This document shows, one piece after another, positions 1-6,684 of a stretch of DNA of 7,929 bases. Origin of the DNA: CAZHDI01 sp964531285 (GTDB lineage: Bacteria > Pseudomonadota > Alphaproteobacteria > JAJFIK01); contig CAZHDI010000126.1 of assembly GCA_964531285.1 (NCBI GenBank), positions 1 through 7,929 on the forward strand, in the 5' to 3' direction. Within the stretch, counting starts at the first letter, position 1. Each line of letters begins with the position of its first letter. Both the position numbers and the translations under genes were made by a program. The notes beneath the pieces were generated by a model. It was given only the letters and a program-made list of their open reading frames with translations, did no database searches and was not told the origin of the DNA.

Positions 1-558
1 GGGGCTCAGAGGGCCGACGAGAAGGGCGAGCTGCGGCCGGTCTACGGCAAGCAGTGGCGCTCCTGGCCGGACGGCAAGGGCGGGGCCATCGACCAGATGG
101 CCTGGCTGGTGAACGAGATCCGGACCAATCCCAACTCCCGCCGGCTGGTGGTGAGTGCCTGGAACCCCGCTGAGATCGACGAGATGGCGCTGCCGCCCTG
201 CCATTGCCTGTTCCAGTTTTATGTGGCGGACGGCCGTCTGTCGTGCCAGCTCTATCAGCGCAGCGGCGACGTGTTCATCGGCGTGCCGTTCAATATCGCC
301 TCTTATGCGCTCCTGACACGGATGATTGCACAGGTCACCGGGCTTCAGCCGGGCGAGTTCGTGCACACCCTGGGGGATGCGCATCTTTACGCCAATCATC
401 TGGACCAGGCCCGTGAGCAAGCCGGCCGGATCCCCCTGGCTCAGCCGCGCTTGAGCCTCAACCCGGCGGTGACCGATCTCTTCGCCTTCACCTTCGAGGA
501 CATCGCCTTGGAAGGTTATGAGGCGCATCCGCATATTCCGGCGCCCATTGCAGCGTAA
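1..558 (+). CDS. thyA: Thymidylate synthase, 3' part (5' end outside window)
   Basis: ThyA methylates dUMP to dTMP using 5,10-methylenetetrahydrofolate and releases dihydrofolate. The frame is open from base 1, so the gene starts upstream; 185 codons plus TAA are present. The PVYGKQWR segment lies near the start. SRRLVVSAWNP follows, then the catalytic-cysteine motif PPCH (Cys codon 199-201), the dUMP-binding QLYQRSGD and PFNIASYALL, and HLYANHLDQ, ending in a typical EGYEAHPHIPAPIAA tail. Against the 264-residue E. coli enzyme (from memory), roughly the first 80 residues are missing. One oddity is ELRPVYG where the family usually has a glycine (LGPVYG). folA starts 4 bases after the stop, so the two are probably cotranscribed; that pairing is common and logical because FolA recycles the dihydrofolate ThyA makes. 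Identification is very secure. Confidence 0.97.
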   Translation, partial: GAQRADEKGELRPVYGKQWRSWPDGKGGAIDQMAWLVNEIRTNPNSRRLVVSAWNPAEIDEMALPPCHCLFQFYVADGRLSCQLYQRSGDVFIGVPFNIASYALLTRMIAQVTGLQPGEFVHTLGDAHLYANHLDQAREQAGRIPLAQPRLSLNPAVTDLFAFTFEDIALEGYEAHPHIPAPIAA

Positions 559-562
559 TCCC

Positions 563-1084
563 ATGGCCCGCAACGATATCCCCGTGGCGCTGATCGCCGC
601 TGTCGCCCGCAATCACGTGATCGGGCAGGACGGCGCGATCCCCTGGCGCATTCCGGCCGATATGCGGTTCTTCAAGGAAACGACCATGGGCAAACCGGTC
701 GTCATGGGACGGAAGACCTTCGAGAGTTTTCCCAAGCGCCCGCTTCTGGGGCGCGCCAATATCGTTGTCACCCGTCAGCCCAGCTGGCAGGCCGACGGTG
801 CCCATGCCGTGCCCTCGCTCGATGCCGGGCTCGATCTGGCCGCCGAGATTGCCGCGCGGGATGGCGCGGGCGCGATCATGGTGATCGGCGGACGGTCTAT
901 CTATTGCGGTGCGCTGCCCCATGCCGACCGGCTTTATCTCACCCGGGTCGATGCCGACTGCGAGGGCGATGTGAAATTCCCGCCCTTCGATGCCGATGCC
1001 TGGCTTGAAGTGTCACGCGAGGCGTTTCCGGACGATCCGGAGGCCACCTATCCGGCCGTCTTGACAATCCTGGAGCGCCGGTGA
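563..1084 (+). CDS. folA: Dihydrofolate reductase
   Basis: FolA reduces dihydrofolate to tetrahydrofolate with NADPH in the cytosol. The 173-residue product is of normal length. It shows the family pattern in order: VALIAAVARNHVIGQDG (residues 8-24), IPWRIPADMRFFKETT, where Asp33 corresponds to the catalytic acid of the E. coli enzyme (Asp27), GKPVVMGRKTFES (NADPH-binding loop), the VIGGRSIY glycine pair, and LYLTRVDADCEGDVKFP near the C-terminus. I chose ATG 563 because the conserved strand begins a few residues later. An in-frame ATG at 518 lies inside thyA and would add a basic, family-unlike extension. There is no strong Shine-Dalgarno sequence. With 4 bases after the thyA stop, translational coupling is likely. 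An SMP-30 family gene follows after 37 bases. Confidence 0.96.
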   Translation: MARNDIPVALIAAVARNHVIGQDGAIPWRIPADMRFFKETTMGKPVVMGRKTFESFPKRPLLGRANIVVTRQPSWQADGAHAVPSLDAGLDLAAEIAARDGAGAIMVIGGRSIYCGALPHADRLYLTRVDADCEGDVKFPPFDADAWLEVSREAFPDDPEATYPAVLTILERR

Positions 1085-1121
1085 CTCTGGCAGACCCTGC
1101 TGCCGTCAAGGATCCGCGACC

Positions 1122-2030
1122 ATGCCCCATCTCAGCCTCACCGAAATCGCCTCCGGCCTGCGTTTTCCCGAAGGCCCCATCGCCATGCCCGACGGCGCGG
1201 TGGTTCTTGTGGAAATCGCGCGGGGCACCCTGTCGCTGATTACGCCTCAGGGGGCGGTGCATGTGATTGCGGATCTGGGCGGCGGTCCGAACGGCGCCGC
1301 TGTGGGGCCGGACGGCGCGGTCTATGTCTGCAACAATGGCGGCTTCCTCTGGCATGAGCGCGGCGGCCTCCTGTTCGCCGGGGACCGGCCGGATGATTAC
1401 GAGACCGGACGCATCGAACGGGTGGATATCGCCACCGGCGCGGTGGACCGCCTTTACGAGACCTGCGACGGGCGCCGGCTCAACGGGCCGAATGATCTGG
1501 TCTTCGACCGGGCCGGCGGGTTTTATTTCACCGATTTCGGCAAGACCTATGGCGCGCTTCAGGATCGCGGCGCGGTGTACTACGCCAAACCCGACGGCTC
1601 GATGATCCGCACCGTGCTGTTTCCCATCGAGCGCCCGAACGGCATCGGTCTGTCCCCGGACGAAGACATGCTTTATGTGGCCGAAACCATGACCCGCACC
1701 GTCTTCGGCTATCCCATTGAGGCGCCGGGGGAGGTGAGCCGCAAGCGGGTGTCCGTGGCCGCGCCGGCCGGGGTCCAGTTTTTCGATTCCCTGGCGGTGG
1801 ATGGCGAGGGTCATGTCTGCGTGGCGACCATCGGGAACCCGGGGATCACCCGCGCGGGTCCCGACGGGACCAGCCTTGAGCATTTCGCCACCGACGATCC
1901 GATGACCACCAATATCTGTTTTGGCGGACCGGATCTGCGCACCGCGTTTATCACCCTGTCCGGAACCGGACGGCTCGTGGCCGCGGATTGGGTCTGTCCG
2001 GGTCTGCCGCTGAACTTTCTCAACCGCTGA
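1122..2030 (+). CDS. SMP-30/gluconolactonase-family sugar lactonase
   Basis: This 302-residue protein has the six-bladed beta-propeller pattern of the SMP-30/gluconolactonase/LRE family, whose members are metal-dependent lactonases acting on sugar lactones. Visible landmarks are FPEGPI (Glu17), LNGPNDLVFD (Asn124), ERPNGIGLSPDE (Asn173) and FFDSLAVDGEG (Asp222). Glu17, Asn173 and Asp222 match in order and spacing the metal ligands of human SMP-30 (Glu18, Asn154, Asp204), and Asn124 matches its substrate-contact Asn103 (numbers from memory). The metal site therefore looks intact. There is no signal peptide, so it is probably cytosolic. The start ATG 1122 is preceded by AAGGA 9 bases upstream. 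It is in the same direction as folA and may be read with it. It converges on crtC with 9 bases between stops. The substrate is unknown; a role in folate or pigment metabolism is not implied. Confidence 0.88.
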   Translation: MPHLSLTEIASGLRFPEGPIAMPDGAVVLVEIARGTLSLITPQGAVHVIADLGGGPNGAAVGPDGAVYVCNNGGFLWHERGGLLFAGDRPDDYETGRIERVDIATGAVDRLYETCDGRRLNGPNDLVFDRAGGFYFTDFGKTYGALQDRGAVYYAKPDGSMIRTVLFPIERPNGIGLSPDEDMLYVAETMTRTVFGYPIEAPGEVSRKRVSVAAPAGVQFFDSLAVDGEGHVCVATIGNPGITRAGPDGTSLEHFATDDPMTTNICFGGPDLRTAFITLSGTGRLVAADWVCPGLPLNFLNR

Positions 2031-2039
2031 CGGCAGGGA

Positions 2040-2972
2040 TCACCAGAAGATCCGGGGCATGCGGAACGGCAGCATGAGCCGCACAACGGGATGCGCGAAG
2101 CGCTCCAGCGACAGGCTCTCATGGACCCCGGTTATGGGCGAGCCCAGGAGCGATGTCTCGATCACCGAGCGCGCATAAAACGGCGTGTCCTCCAGGGTTT
2201 CGACCACCCGGGGCCGGTGACCGGGATCGGCGCGGGTCTCGCGCGCGACCCGCCAGAGGGTCGTGGGCAGGGGCATCACGGGCGGTCCCTCGAAGGGCTC
2301 GATGGCGCCGTCCCGCCGTACACGGATCGCCAGATTGTATGGCCCGCCTGCCCGCCGGTCGATATCGTACAGGATCGCCGTCTCGGCCCCATGCTCCAGG
2401 CGCGACCAGGTCCAAGAGCGGAACGCGCGCTCTAAGGGCTCGTCCCCATTATTGGTATCGAAATAGCCGGTGCCGGACCACCTGAGGGACGGTTTGTCGA
2501 GCGCCACCTCAACACGGGCGGACGGGGCGATGGGATGCCAGCGGTGGCGCCCCCCGGTGTCGAGATCGAAGCCGGTGGCTGTGAGCGCTTGGGGGATCAG
2601 GCGCACCGAGCCCTTGACCGGAGCCGGGACAGGCGCGCCCGTCTCGTCGAGATGCAAGGTCAGCCCCGTGCCGTCCCACTCGATATGGCTGGGCCCGATG
2701 GCAAGACGGCGCTCGGTTTGATTGAGGGCGGGGCGGCGGCGTTCGGTCATGGTCCAGCGCCGGGCCCTGCGTCCGTAAAGGCCGATATTGACCGCACAAT
2801 GATCATATGGGTCGCGCCAGCCTGTCCAGGCATAGTAGGGCGAGAAAACGCTCCCGATAAAGACGATGATGGTCAGACCATGGGCGCCGTCGTCGCTCAG
2901 CGCGTCGATATACCACCAGGTATAGCCACCGGATGGAACGACCCCGTCGAAACGCGGTCCGTCGCCAGGCAT
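2040..2972 (-). CDS. crtC: Carotenoid 1,2-hydratase (hydroxyneurosporene synthase)
   Basis: CrtC adds water across the C1-C2 double bond of neurosporene, lycopene or their derivatives, creating the tertiary hydroxyl that CrtD and CrtF then build on. The 310-residue product has the family N-terminus GGYTWWYIDALSDDG (15-29), FIGSVFSPYYAW (38-49), DHCAVNIGLYG and RWTMTER, then HRW (His143, Trp145) and GYFD (Tyr170, Asp172) followed by NNGDEP. The H-x-W and Y-x-D pairs have the same 25-residue spacing as the residues I recall being proposed as catalytic in Rubrivivax CrtC (H239, W241, Y266, D268). ATG 2972 is the only suitable start before the conserved N-terminus: the next Met is at residue 75. 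It therefore overlaps the end of crtD by 76 bases, with no clear Shine-Dalgarno sequence, implying coupling to crtD. The gene ends at the PGC edge, facing the SMP-30 gene. Confidence 0.94.
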   Translation of the reverse strand: MPGDGPRFDGVVPSGGYTWWYIDALSDDGAHGLTIIVFIGSVFSPYYAWTGWRDPYDHCAVNIGLYGRRARRWTMTERRRPALNQTERRLAIGPSHIEWDGTGLTLHLDETGAPVPAPVKGSVRLIPQALTATGFDLDTGGRHRWHPIAPSARVEVALDKPSLRWSGTGYFDTNNGDEPLERAFRSWTWSRLEHGAETAILYDIDRRAGGPYNLAIRVRRDGAIEPFEGPPVMPLPTTLWRVARETRADPGHRPRVVETLEDTPFYARSVIETSLLGSPITGVHESLSLERFAHPVVRLMLPFRMPRIFW

Positions 2973-4438
2973 CGCGCGGCCAACCGGCCCGACAGCGCCG
3001 CCATCGGCACGCCCGCCCCCGGGTGAGTGCTGCCCCCCGCCAGATAAAGCCCCGCCAGTTTCGTCCGGGCCAGCGGCCTCTGAAAGGAGGCCCGCCAGCC
3101 GTGGGAGGCTCGGCCGTAAAGCGCGCCCCCCGTCGCCGGAAACAGCGCGTGAAAGTCCGCCGGCGTCGTGACCTGACGGGGCGCGTCGGCGTCGATCGTC
3201 AGACCGCACCGGGCCAGCCGCGTCGTCATCCGCTGAGCGCATGAGGCGATCTCCTTGTTATCGAACGGGTGGGTGTCGCCGGACGCGGGCGCATTGATCA
3301 GGCAGAACAGGCGCTCCGGGCCGTCCCTGGCCGGATCGTCCGCATCGCCCCGATCCTGGGCGCAGATATAGACCGTGGGGTCGTCCGGCATGCTGCCGGC
3401 GTGGAGCGCGGCGAACTCGCGCGGATAATCGCCGGAGAACAGAACCGTGTGCCGGCAGAGCGCCAGCCCTTCGGTCTGTCCACGGATTGCCCAGGTCACC
3501 GCCGAAAGGGAGCGCTGCCTGGGGGGCAGCCGCGGTACGGCGCGCTGGATATCCGGCCCGAAGGCGCCGGATGCGATTGCCGCCGCATCGGCATTGACCA
3601 CCGCCGCGCTGACCGGGACCGTTTCACCATTGGCGAGCGCGATATGATCCACATGACCGTTCCGCACACCGATGGCCGTAACATGGGCATCATAGTGGAT
3701 GGTAACGCCGAGGCGCGTCGCACAGTCGGCGAGGGCCTGGGCCAGACGATGCATGCCGCCGTCGATGTACCAAACCCCGGCCTGCTCCACATGGGCGATG
3801 AGCATCAGCGTGGCCGGCGCCAGAAAGGGCGAGGAGCCGGTATAGGTCGCATAGCGGCCAAAGAGCTGGCGCAGGCGCGGGTCATGGAAATACGTGCCCA
3901 AAGCATCCCAGAGCCGGGTGAACGGCGCGATCCGCCACAGGGCGCCGAGCCCCGAAAGCCCGTGATGGCCAACAAGACCGAGGGGCGAGGGCGCGGCGCT
4001 GCGCATGAAGGGCACGTCCAGCGTCTTGTGAATGGCTTCGGCGCGGGCGCAGAACGCCTCAAAGCGCCGGGCCTCCGCGGCGCCGGCAAACCGGCCGATG
4101 GCATCGGCGGACCGGTCGATATCCGCATGAAGATCGAGGACCTGATCGGGCGCCCAGGCATGGCGGGCAAGGGTGCGCGCCTGCCGGACCGTGAGTTCAC
4201 GGTCCAGGGCCGTGCCAGCGGCCTCGAACAGATCGTCGAAGATCCCGCGCAAGGTAAAGACCGTCGGTCCCGCATCGATCAGCGCGCCATCGACCGCAAG
4301 CTGACGCATCTTGCCGCCCGGTGCGCCGGCCCGCTCGAACACGGTGACGGGATAGCCCAGCACGGCGAGATCGATCGCCGCGCACAGCCCGCCGATTCCG
4401 GCTCCGATCACGCCGACGGGCGCCGTGCCGGTGCTCAT
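2897..4438 (-). CDS. crtD: 1-hydroxycarotenoid 3,4-desaturase (methoxyneurosporene dehydrogenase)
   Basis: CrtD is an FAD-dependent, CrtI-like desaturase that introduces the C3-C4 double bond into 1-hydroxy acyclic carotenoids at the membrane. The 513-residue product begins with a dinucleotide-binding fold, VGVIGAGIGGL (GxGxxG at 12-17) with the ribose-binding Glu35 in VTVFER, followed by GGKMRQ. It ends with the desaturase C-terminal FAD motif GLYLAGGSTHPGAGVPMA (463-480). Placement next to crtC, together with CrtE, CrtF and Bch genes, favours CrtD over CrtI; the two are homologous, so the choice rests partly on context. ATG 4438 is preceded by GAGGG at 7 bases. An in-frame TTG at 4477 has no such support. 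The last 25 codons, including the stop, overlap crtC and form a tail beyond the conserved domain. Transcription probably starts near 4536 from a PpsR-type promoter. Confidence 0.92.
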   Translation of the reverse strand: MSTGTAPVGVIGAGIGGLCAAIDLAVLGYPVTVFERAGAPGGKMRQLAVDGALIDAGPTVFTLRGIFDDLFEAAGTALDRELTVRQARTLARHAWAPDQVLDLHADIDRSADAIGRFAGAAEARRFEAFCARAEAIHKTLDVPFMRSAAPSPLGLVGHHGLSGLGALWRIAPFTRLWDALGTYFHDPRLRQLFGRYATYTGSSPFLAPATLMLIAHVEQAGVWYIDGGMHRLAQALADCATRLGVTIHYDAHVTAIGVRNGHVDHIALANGETVPVSAAVVNADAAAIASGAFGPDIQRAVPRLPPRQRSLSAVTWAIRGQTEGLALCRHTVLFSGDYPREFAALHAGSMPDDPTVYICAQDRGDADDPARDGPERLFCLINAPASGDTHPFDNKEIASCAQRMTTRLARCGLTIDADAPRQVTTPADFHALFPATGGALYGRASHGWRASFQRPLARTKLAGLYLAGGSTHPGAGVPMAALSGRLAARCLATDRVSTGSFHPVAIPGGISTR

Positions 4439-4452
4439 GGACCGGCCCTCAT
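4435..4452 (-). other. Possible five-codon leader ORF overlapping the crtD start
   Basis: An ATG at 4450-4452 opens a reading frame encoding MRAGP. Its TGA stop overlaps the crtD ATG in the arrangement ATGA. A GAGG lies about 7 bases upstream of its ATG, and the Shine-Dalgarno sequence of crtD lies inside it. Such short ORFs can couple translation to a downstream gene, but one this short easily arises by chance. Confidence 0.2.
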
Positions 4453-4519
4453 GAAGAGGCCTCGCGATACCGGCCAAGGGAGCGCTGGCTGCAGTGGCAC
4501 CGGCGACTCGGGCGATGGA

Positions 4520-4550
4520 TTGACAGCTTTCTCATATGTGTCAGTCTAAC
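4520..4550 (+). promoter_or_regulatory. Tentative crtE(F) promoter
   Basis: A perfect -35 consensus TTGACA (4520-4525) faces crtE. The best -10 candidate, TCTAAC (4545-4550), is 19 bases away, longer than ideal, and lies in the perfect PpsR palindrome. Another candidate, GATAAA (4557-4562), has no matching -35. crtE presumably has a promoter in this gap, but its exact position is uncertain. Confidence 0.35.
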
Positions 4551-4556
4551 CTGACA
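4539..4556. promoter_or_regulatory. PpsR/CrtJ operator, perfect palindrome (crtD-crtE)
   Basis: TGTCAGTCTAACCTGACA is an exact TGT-N12-ACA palindrome, with TGTCA and TGACA arms, in the divergent crtD-crtE region. PpsR (CrtJ) is the oxygen- and light-responsive repressor of photosynthesis genes, and TGT-N12-ACA is its known target. On the - strand the site contains the -10 element (TAGACT) assigned to crtD. It pairs with an imperfect copy 8 bases away. Confidence 0.85.
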
Positions 4557-4570
4557 GATAAAAGTGACAA
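4543..4570 (-). promoter_or_regulatory. Predicted crtD(C) promoter, sigma-70-like
   Basis: Read on the - strand, TTGTCA (4565-4570) and TAGACT (4543-4548) are separated by 16 bases, giving a leader of about 100 bases before crtD. Both elements are buried in the tandem PpsR sites, so bound repressor would block RNA polymerase. The bchC promoter has the same -10 sequence and spacing, which supports the call. Confidence 0.6.
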
Positions 4571-4582
4571 GTTAGCATGACA
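4565..4582. promoter_or_regulatory. PpsR/CrtJ operator, imperfect partner site (crtD-crtE)
   Basis: TGACAAGTTAGCATGACA lies exactly 8 bases from the perfect palindrome and differs from TGT-N12-ACA at one core base (TGA for TGT). CrtJ is known to bind cooperatively to two palindromes 8 bases apart, so the spacing supports a true second site. On the - strand it contains the -35 element TTGTCA of the crtD promoter. It ends 14 bases before the crtE start codon. Confidence 0.65.
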
Positions 4583-4596
4583 CCAAGCGAGGGCTC

Positions 4597-5466
4597 ATGG
4601 AAACGATCGCCCGGATTGAGACCGCCCTTCAGGCGGCCCTGACCCACGCTGAAGCCCCGGAGGCGCCGCCATTGCTGGCGCAAGCCATGCGCCACGCGGT
4701 GTTTCCCGGCGGCGCGCGAATCCGTCCGCAATTGTGTCTCGCGGTCGCCAAGGCCTGCGGCGATGACCGGCCCGCCCTGACCGATGCGGCTGCGGCGGCG
4801 ATCGAACTGTTGCATTGCGGATCATTGGTGCACGACGACCTGCCGTGTTTCGACGATGCCGGCCTGCGCCGGGGTGTGCCTTCGGTGCATTCGGCCTTTG
4901 GCGAACCCTTGGCCGTGCTCGCCGGCGATGCCTTGATCGTGCTGGCCTTCGAGGAGATTGCCCGGGCCGGACGGCGGGTGCCGGAGCGCATTGCGCCGGT
5001 GCTGTTGACCGTGTCGGCGAGTGTCGGCATGCCCGGCGGAATCATTGGCGGTCAGGCCTGGGAAAGCGAGCCCGATCCCGATCTTGAGGCCTATCAGCAG
5101 GCCAAGACCGGGGCGCTGTTCATGGCCGCGACCATGACGGGCGCCGCGGCGGCGGGCGCCGAAACCGCGCCCTGGCGGGGCATCGGCGATTGGCTGGGCA
5201 AGGCCTATCAGATCGCCGACGATATCCGCGACGCGGTCGCCGACGAAGACGAGGTCGGCAAGCCGGTGGGCCAAGATGTGCTCCATGACCGGCCCAATGC
5301 GGTCCAGGCCTATGGGCTGGAGGGCGCCATGACCCGGCTGTCGGACCTGGTGACGGCGGCGGCGGAGTCGGTGCCGGACTGCGTCGGCGCGGAGGATCTG
5401 CGGGCCTTGGTCCGCTTGCAGGCCACCCGGCTTGTGCCGAAAAAGCTCGCCCAATCAGCAGCTTAA
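4597..5466 (+). CDS. crtE: Geranylgeranyl diphosphate synthase
   Basis: CrtE condenses isopentenyl diphosphate with allylic diphosphates to the C20 precursor GGPP, used for phytoene and for the geranylgeranyl/phytyl tail of bacteriochlorophyll. The 289-residue protein is a soluble trans-prenyltransferase. It has FPGGARIRPQL (36-46, diphosphate binding), the first aspartate-rich motif HDDLPCFDD (79-87) followed by LRRG, LAGDALI (108-114), the AKTGALF segment (169-175) and the second aspartate-rich motif DDIRD (208-212). All catalytic aspartates are present. The sequence closely resembles my recollection of Rhodobacter CrtE, including GQAWESE and GKPVGQD. ATG 4597 has GAGGG 3-4 bases upstream, which is close. 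crtF begins 12 bases after the stop, so the genes form one unit. The PpsR tandem lies just upstream. Confidence 0.96.
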   Translation: METIARIETALQAALTHAEAPEAPPLLAQAMRHAVFPGGARIRPQLCLAVAKACGDDRPALTDAAAAAIELLHCGSLVHDDLPCFDDAGLRRGVPSVHSAFGEPLAVLAGDALIVLAFEEIARAGRRVPERIAPVLLTVSASVGMPGGIIGGQAWESEPDPDLEAYQQAKTGALFMAATMTGAAAAGAETAPWRGIGDWLGKAYQIADDIRDAVADEDEVGKPVGQDVLHDRPNAVQAYGLEGAMTRLSDLVTAAAESVPDCVGAEDLRALVRLQATRLVPKKLAQSAA

Positions 5467-5478
5467 GGTTTTTCCGGC

Positions 5479-6666
5479 ATGGTGGATCACCGGTCCGGAG
5501 ACGCGCCGTCCGCATACCGTTCGCCGGCGTCGGGGCCGGTCACTTTGTCGGATCGCTGGCGCGGCCTGCGCGACCGGATCTTGACGGCCCCTGGTTTCAT
5601 CGCCTGGGCCGCGCGCTTTCCCCTCACGCGGCCGATCGCCCGGAACCGGGCTCGCGCGGTCTTCGATCTGTGTGCGGGCTTTGTCTATTCCCAAATCCTG
5701 CTGGCCTGTGTGCGGCTTGACCTCTTCAAGACGCTACGCGCCGGTCCGCTCACCGCGGATCAGCTGGCGGATAAAACCGGCCTGCCGCGTGACGGGCTCG
5801 ACCGGCTGCTCAAAGGCGCCATCGCGCTCGATCTTCTGGACCGGCGCGGCGGCGGGCGCTACGGGCTGGGGGCCACGGGTGCGGCCATCCTGGGCAATCC
5901 GGGCCTAGAGCCGATGATCGAGCACCATGCGGTGCTTTATGGCGATCTGACCGACCCGGTTGCCCTTTTTGCCGGAACCGCTCAGCCCACGGCATTGTCA
6001 CGCTATTGGGCTTATGCCCGGGCCGAGGATCCCACCCAACTGGTTGCTCCGGATGTGACCGCCTACAGCGCGGTCATGGCCGCCTCCCAAGCGTTCATCG
6101 CCCGCGATGTCATTGAGGCTTATCCGTTCAAAACCCATCGCCACCTGCTCGATGTCGGCGGCGGCGAGGGGCGGTTCGCGGTGGCGGCGGCGTCGGCCGC
6201 GCCGGATCTGAAAGTAACCGTGTTCGATCTGCCGGCGGTGGCCGAACGGGCGCGGACCCGTTTGGAGGCTGAGGGCCTGGGCAACCGGGCCGGCGCTGTC
6301 GGCGGCAGCTTCTTTCACGACCCGCTGCCCCGGAGCGCCGATCTGGCAACCCTGGTCCGGGTGCTTCACGACCATGACGACCCGGCGGCCCTCGCGATCC
6401 TGCGGGCCGTCCACCGCGCGCTTCCCGACAACGGCACCCTTCTGATTGCCGAGCCGATGGCCGGCACACCCGGCGCGGCGCCGATGGGGGATGCCTATTT
6501 TGGCGTGTATCTGCTGGCCATGGGCAGCGGCCGGCCCCGGACCCCGGACGAGATTCGCGGGCTCCTCGAGACGGCCGGATTCACCGATATCGGGTCTGTC
6601 GCGACGCCGGTTCCCCTGCTCGTGCAGGTCATAAAAGCCCGGAAAACAGGCAATTCGCCTGTGTAA
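5479..6666 (+). CDS. crtF: Demethylspheroidene O-methyltransferase
   Basis: CrtF transfers a methyl group from S-adenosylmethionine to the C1 hydroxyl of acyclic carotenoids, giving the methoxy end group of spheroidene or spirilloxanthin. The 395-residue protein has the two-part build of plant-type O-methyltransferases. A winged-helix dimerisation domain (around LTADQLADKTGLPRDGLDRL) is followed by a Rossmann methyltransferase domain with the SAM motif LLDVGGGEG (223-231), the acidic strand end VTVFDLPAV, LVRVLHDHDD, in which the histidine is at the usual catalytic-base position, and LLIAEPMAG. ATG 5479 is 12 bases after crtE. The N-terminal 30 or so residues look poorly conserved, so a slightly later start cannot be excluded. 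The stop is directly followed by the first base of the bchC operator. Neighbours agree fully with this function. Confidence 0.95.
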   Translation: MVDHRSGDAPSAYRSPASGPVTLSDRWRGLRDRILTAPGFIAWAARFPLTRPIARNRARAVFDLCAGFVYSQILLACVRLDLFKTLRAGPLTADQLADKTGLPRDGLDRLLKGAIALDLLDRRGGGRYGLGATGAAILGNPGLEPMIEHHAVLYGDLTDPVALFAGTAQPTALSRYWAYARAEDPTQLVAPDVTAYSAVMAASQAFIARDVIEAYPFKTHRHLLDVGGGEGRFAVAAASAAPDLKVTVFDLPAVAERARTRLEAEGLGNRAGAVGGSFFHDPLPRSADLATLVRVLHDHDDPAALAILRAVHRALPDNGTLLIAEPMAGTPGAAPMGDAYFGVYLLAMGSGRPRTPDEIRGLLETAGFTDIGSVATPVPLLVQVIKARKTGNSPV

Positions 6667-6684
6667 TGTCCTTTCAGCTTGACG
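6667..6684. promoter_or_regulatory. PpsR/CrtJ operator, imperfect partner site (bchC)
   Basis: TGTCCTTTCAGCTTGACG starts at the base after the crtF stop and differs from TGT-N12-ACA only at its last base. It stands exactly 8 bases from the perfect palindrome, the spacing known for cooperative CrtJ binding. Its right end contains the -35 element TTGACG. Confidence 0.6.

Noticed and set aside
939..1883. A 314-codon - strand open frame opposite folA and the lactonase gene
   Set aside because: It is antisense to two well-supported genes, and its composition (rich in Arg, Gly and His) resembles a shadow frame.
2037..2053. GGATC-N7-GATCC hairpin at the lactonase-crtC junction as a bidirectional terminator
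   Set aside because: The stem is only 5 bp, there is no T-tract on either side, and most of it is crtC coding sequence.
2973..3242. Upstream extension of crtC to an in-frame ATG at 3242
   Set aside because: It would add 90 residues of Gly/Arg-rich sequence inside crtD with no family similarity; the CrtC N-terminus is conserved from just after ATG 2972.
4439..4477. TTG start for crtD at 4477
   Set aside because: ATG 4438 has a good Shine-Dalgarno sequence and puts the dinucleotide-binding fold at its usual distance from the N-terminus.
3269..4549. A 426-codon + strand open frame opposite crtD
   Set aside because: It lies wholly antisense to a clear FAD desaturase, has no recognisable domain and is typical of spurious frames in G+C-rich genes.
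4822..5454. A 210-codon - strand open frame opposite crtE
   Set aside because: It is antisense to a secure GGPP synthase gene, with no domain or ribosome-binding site.
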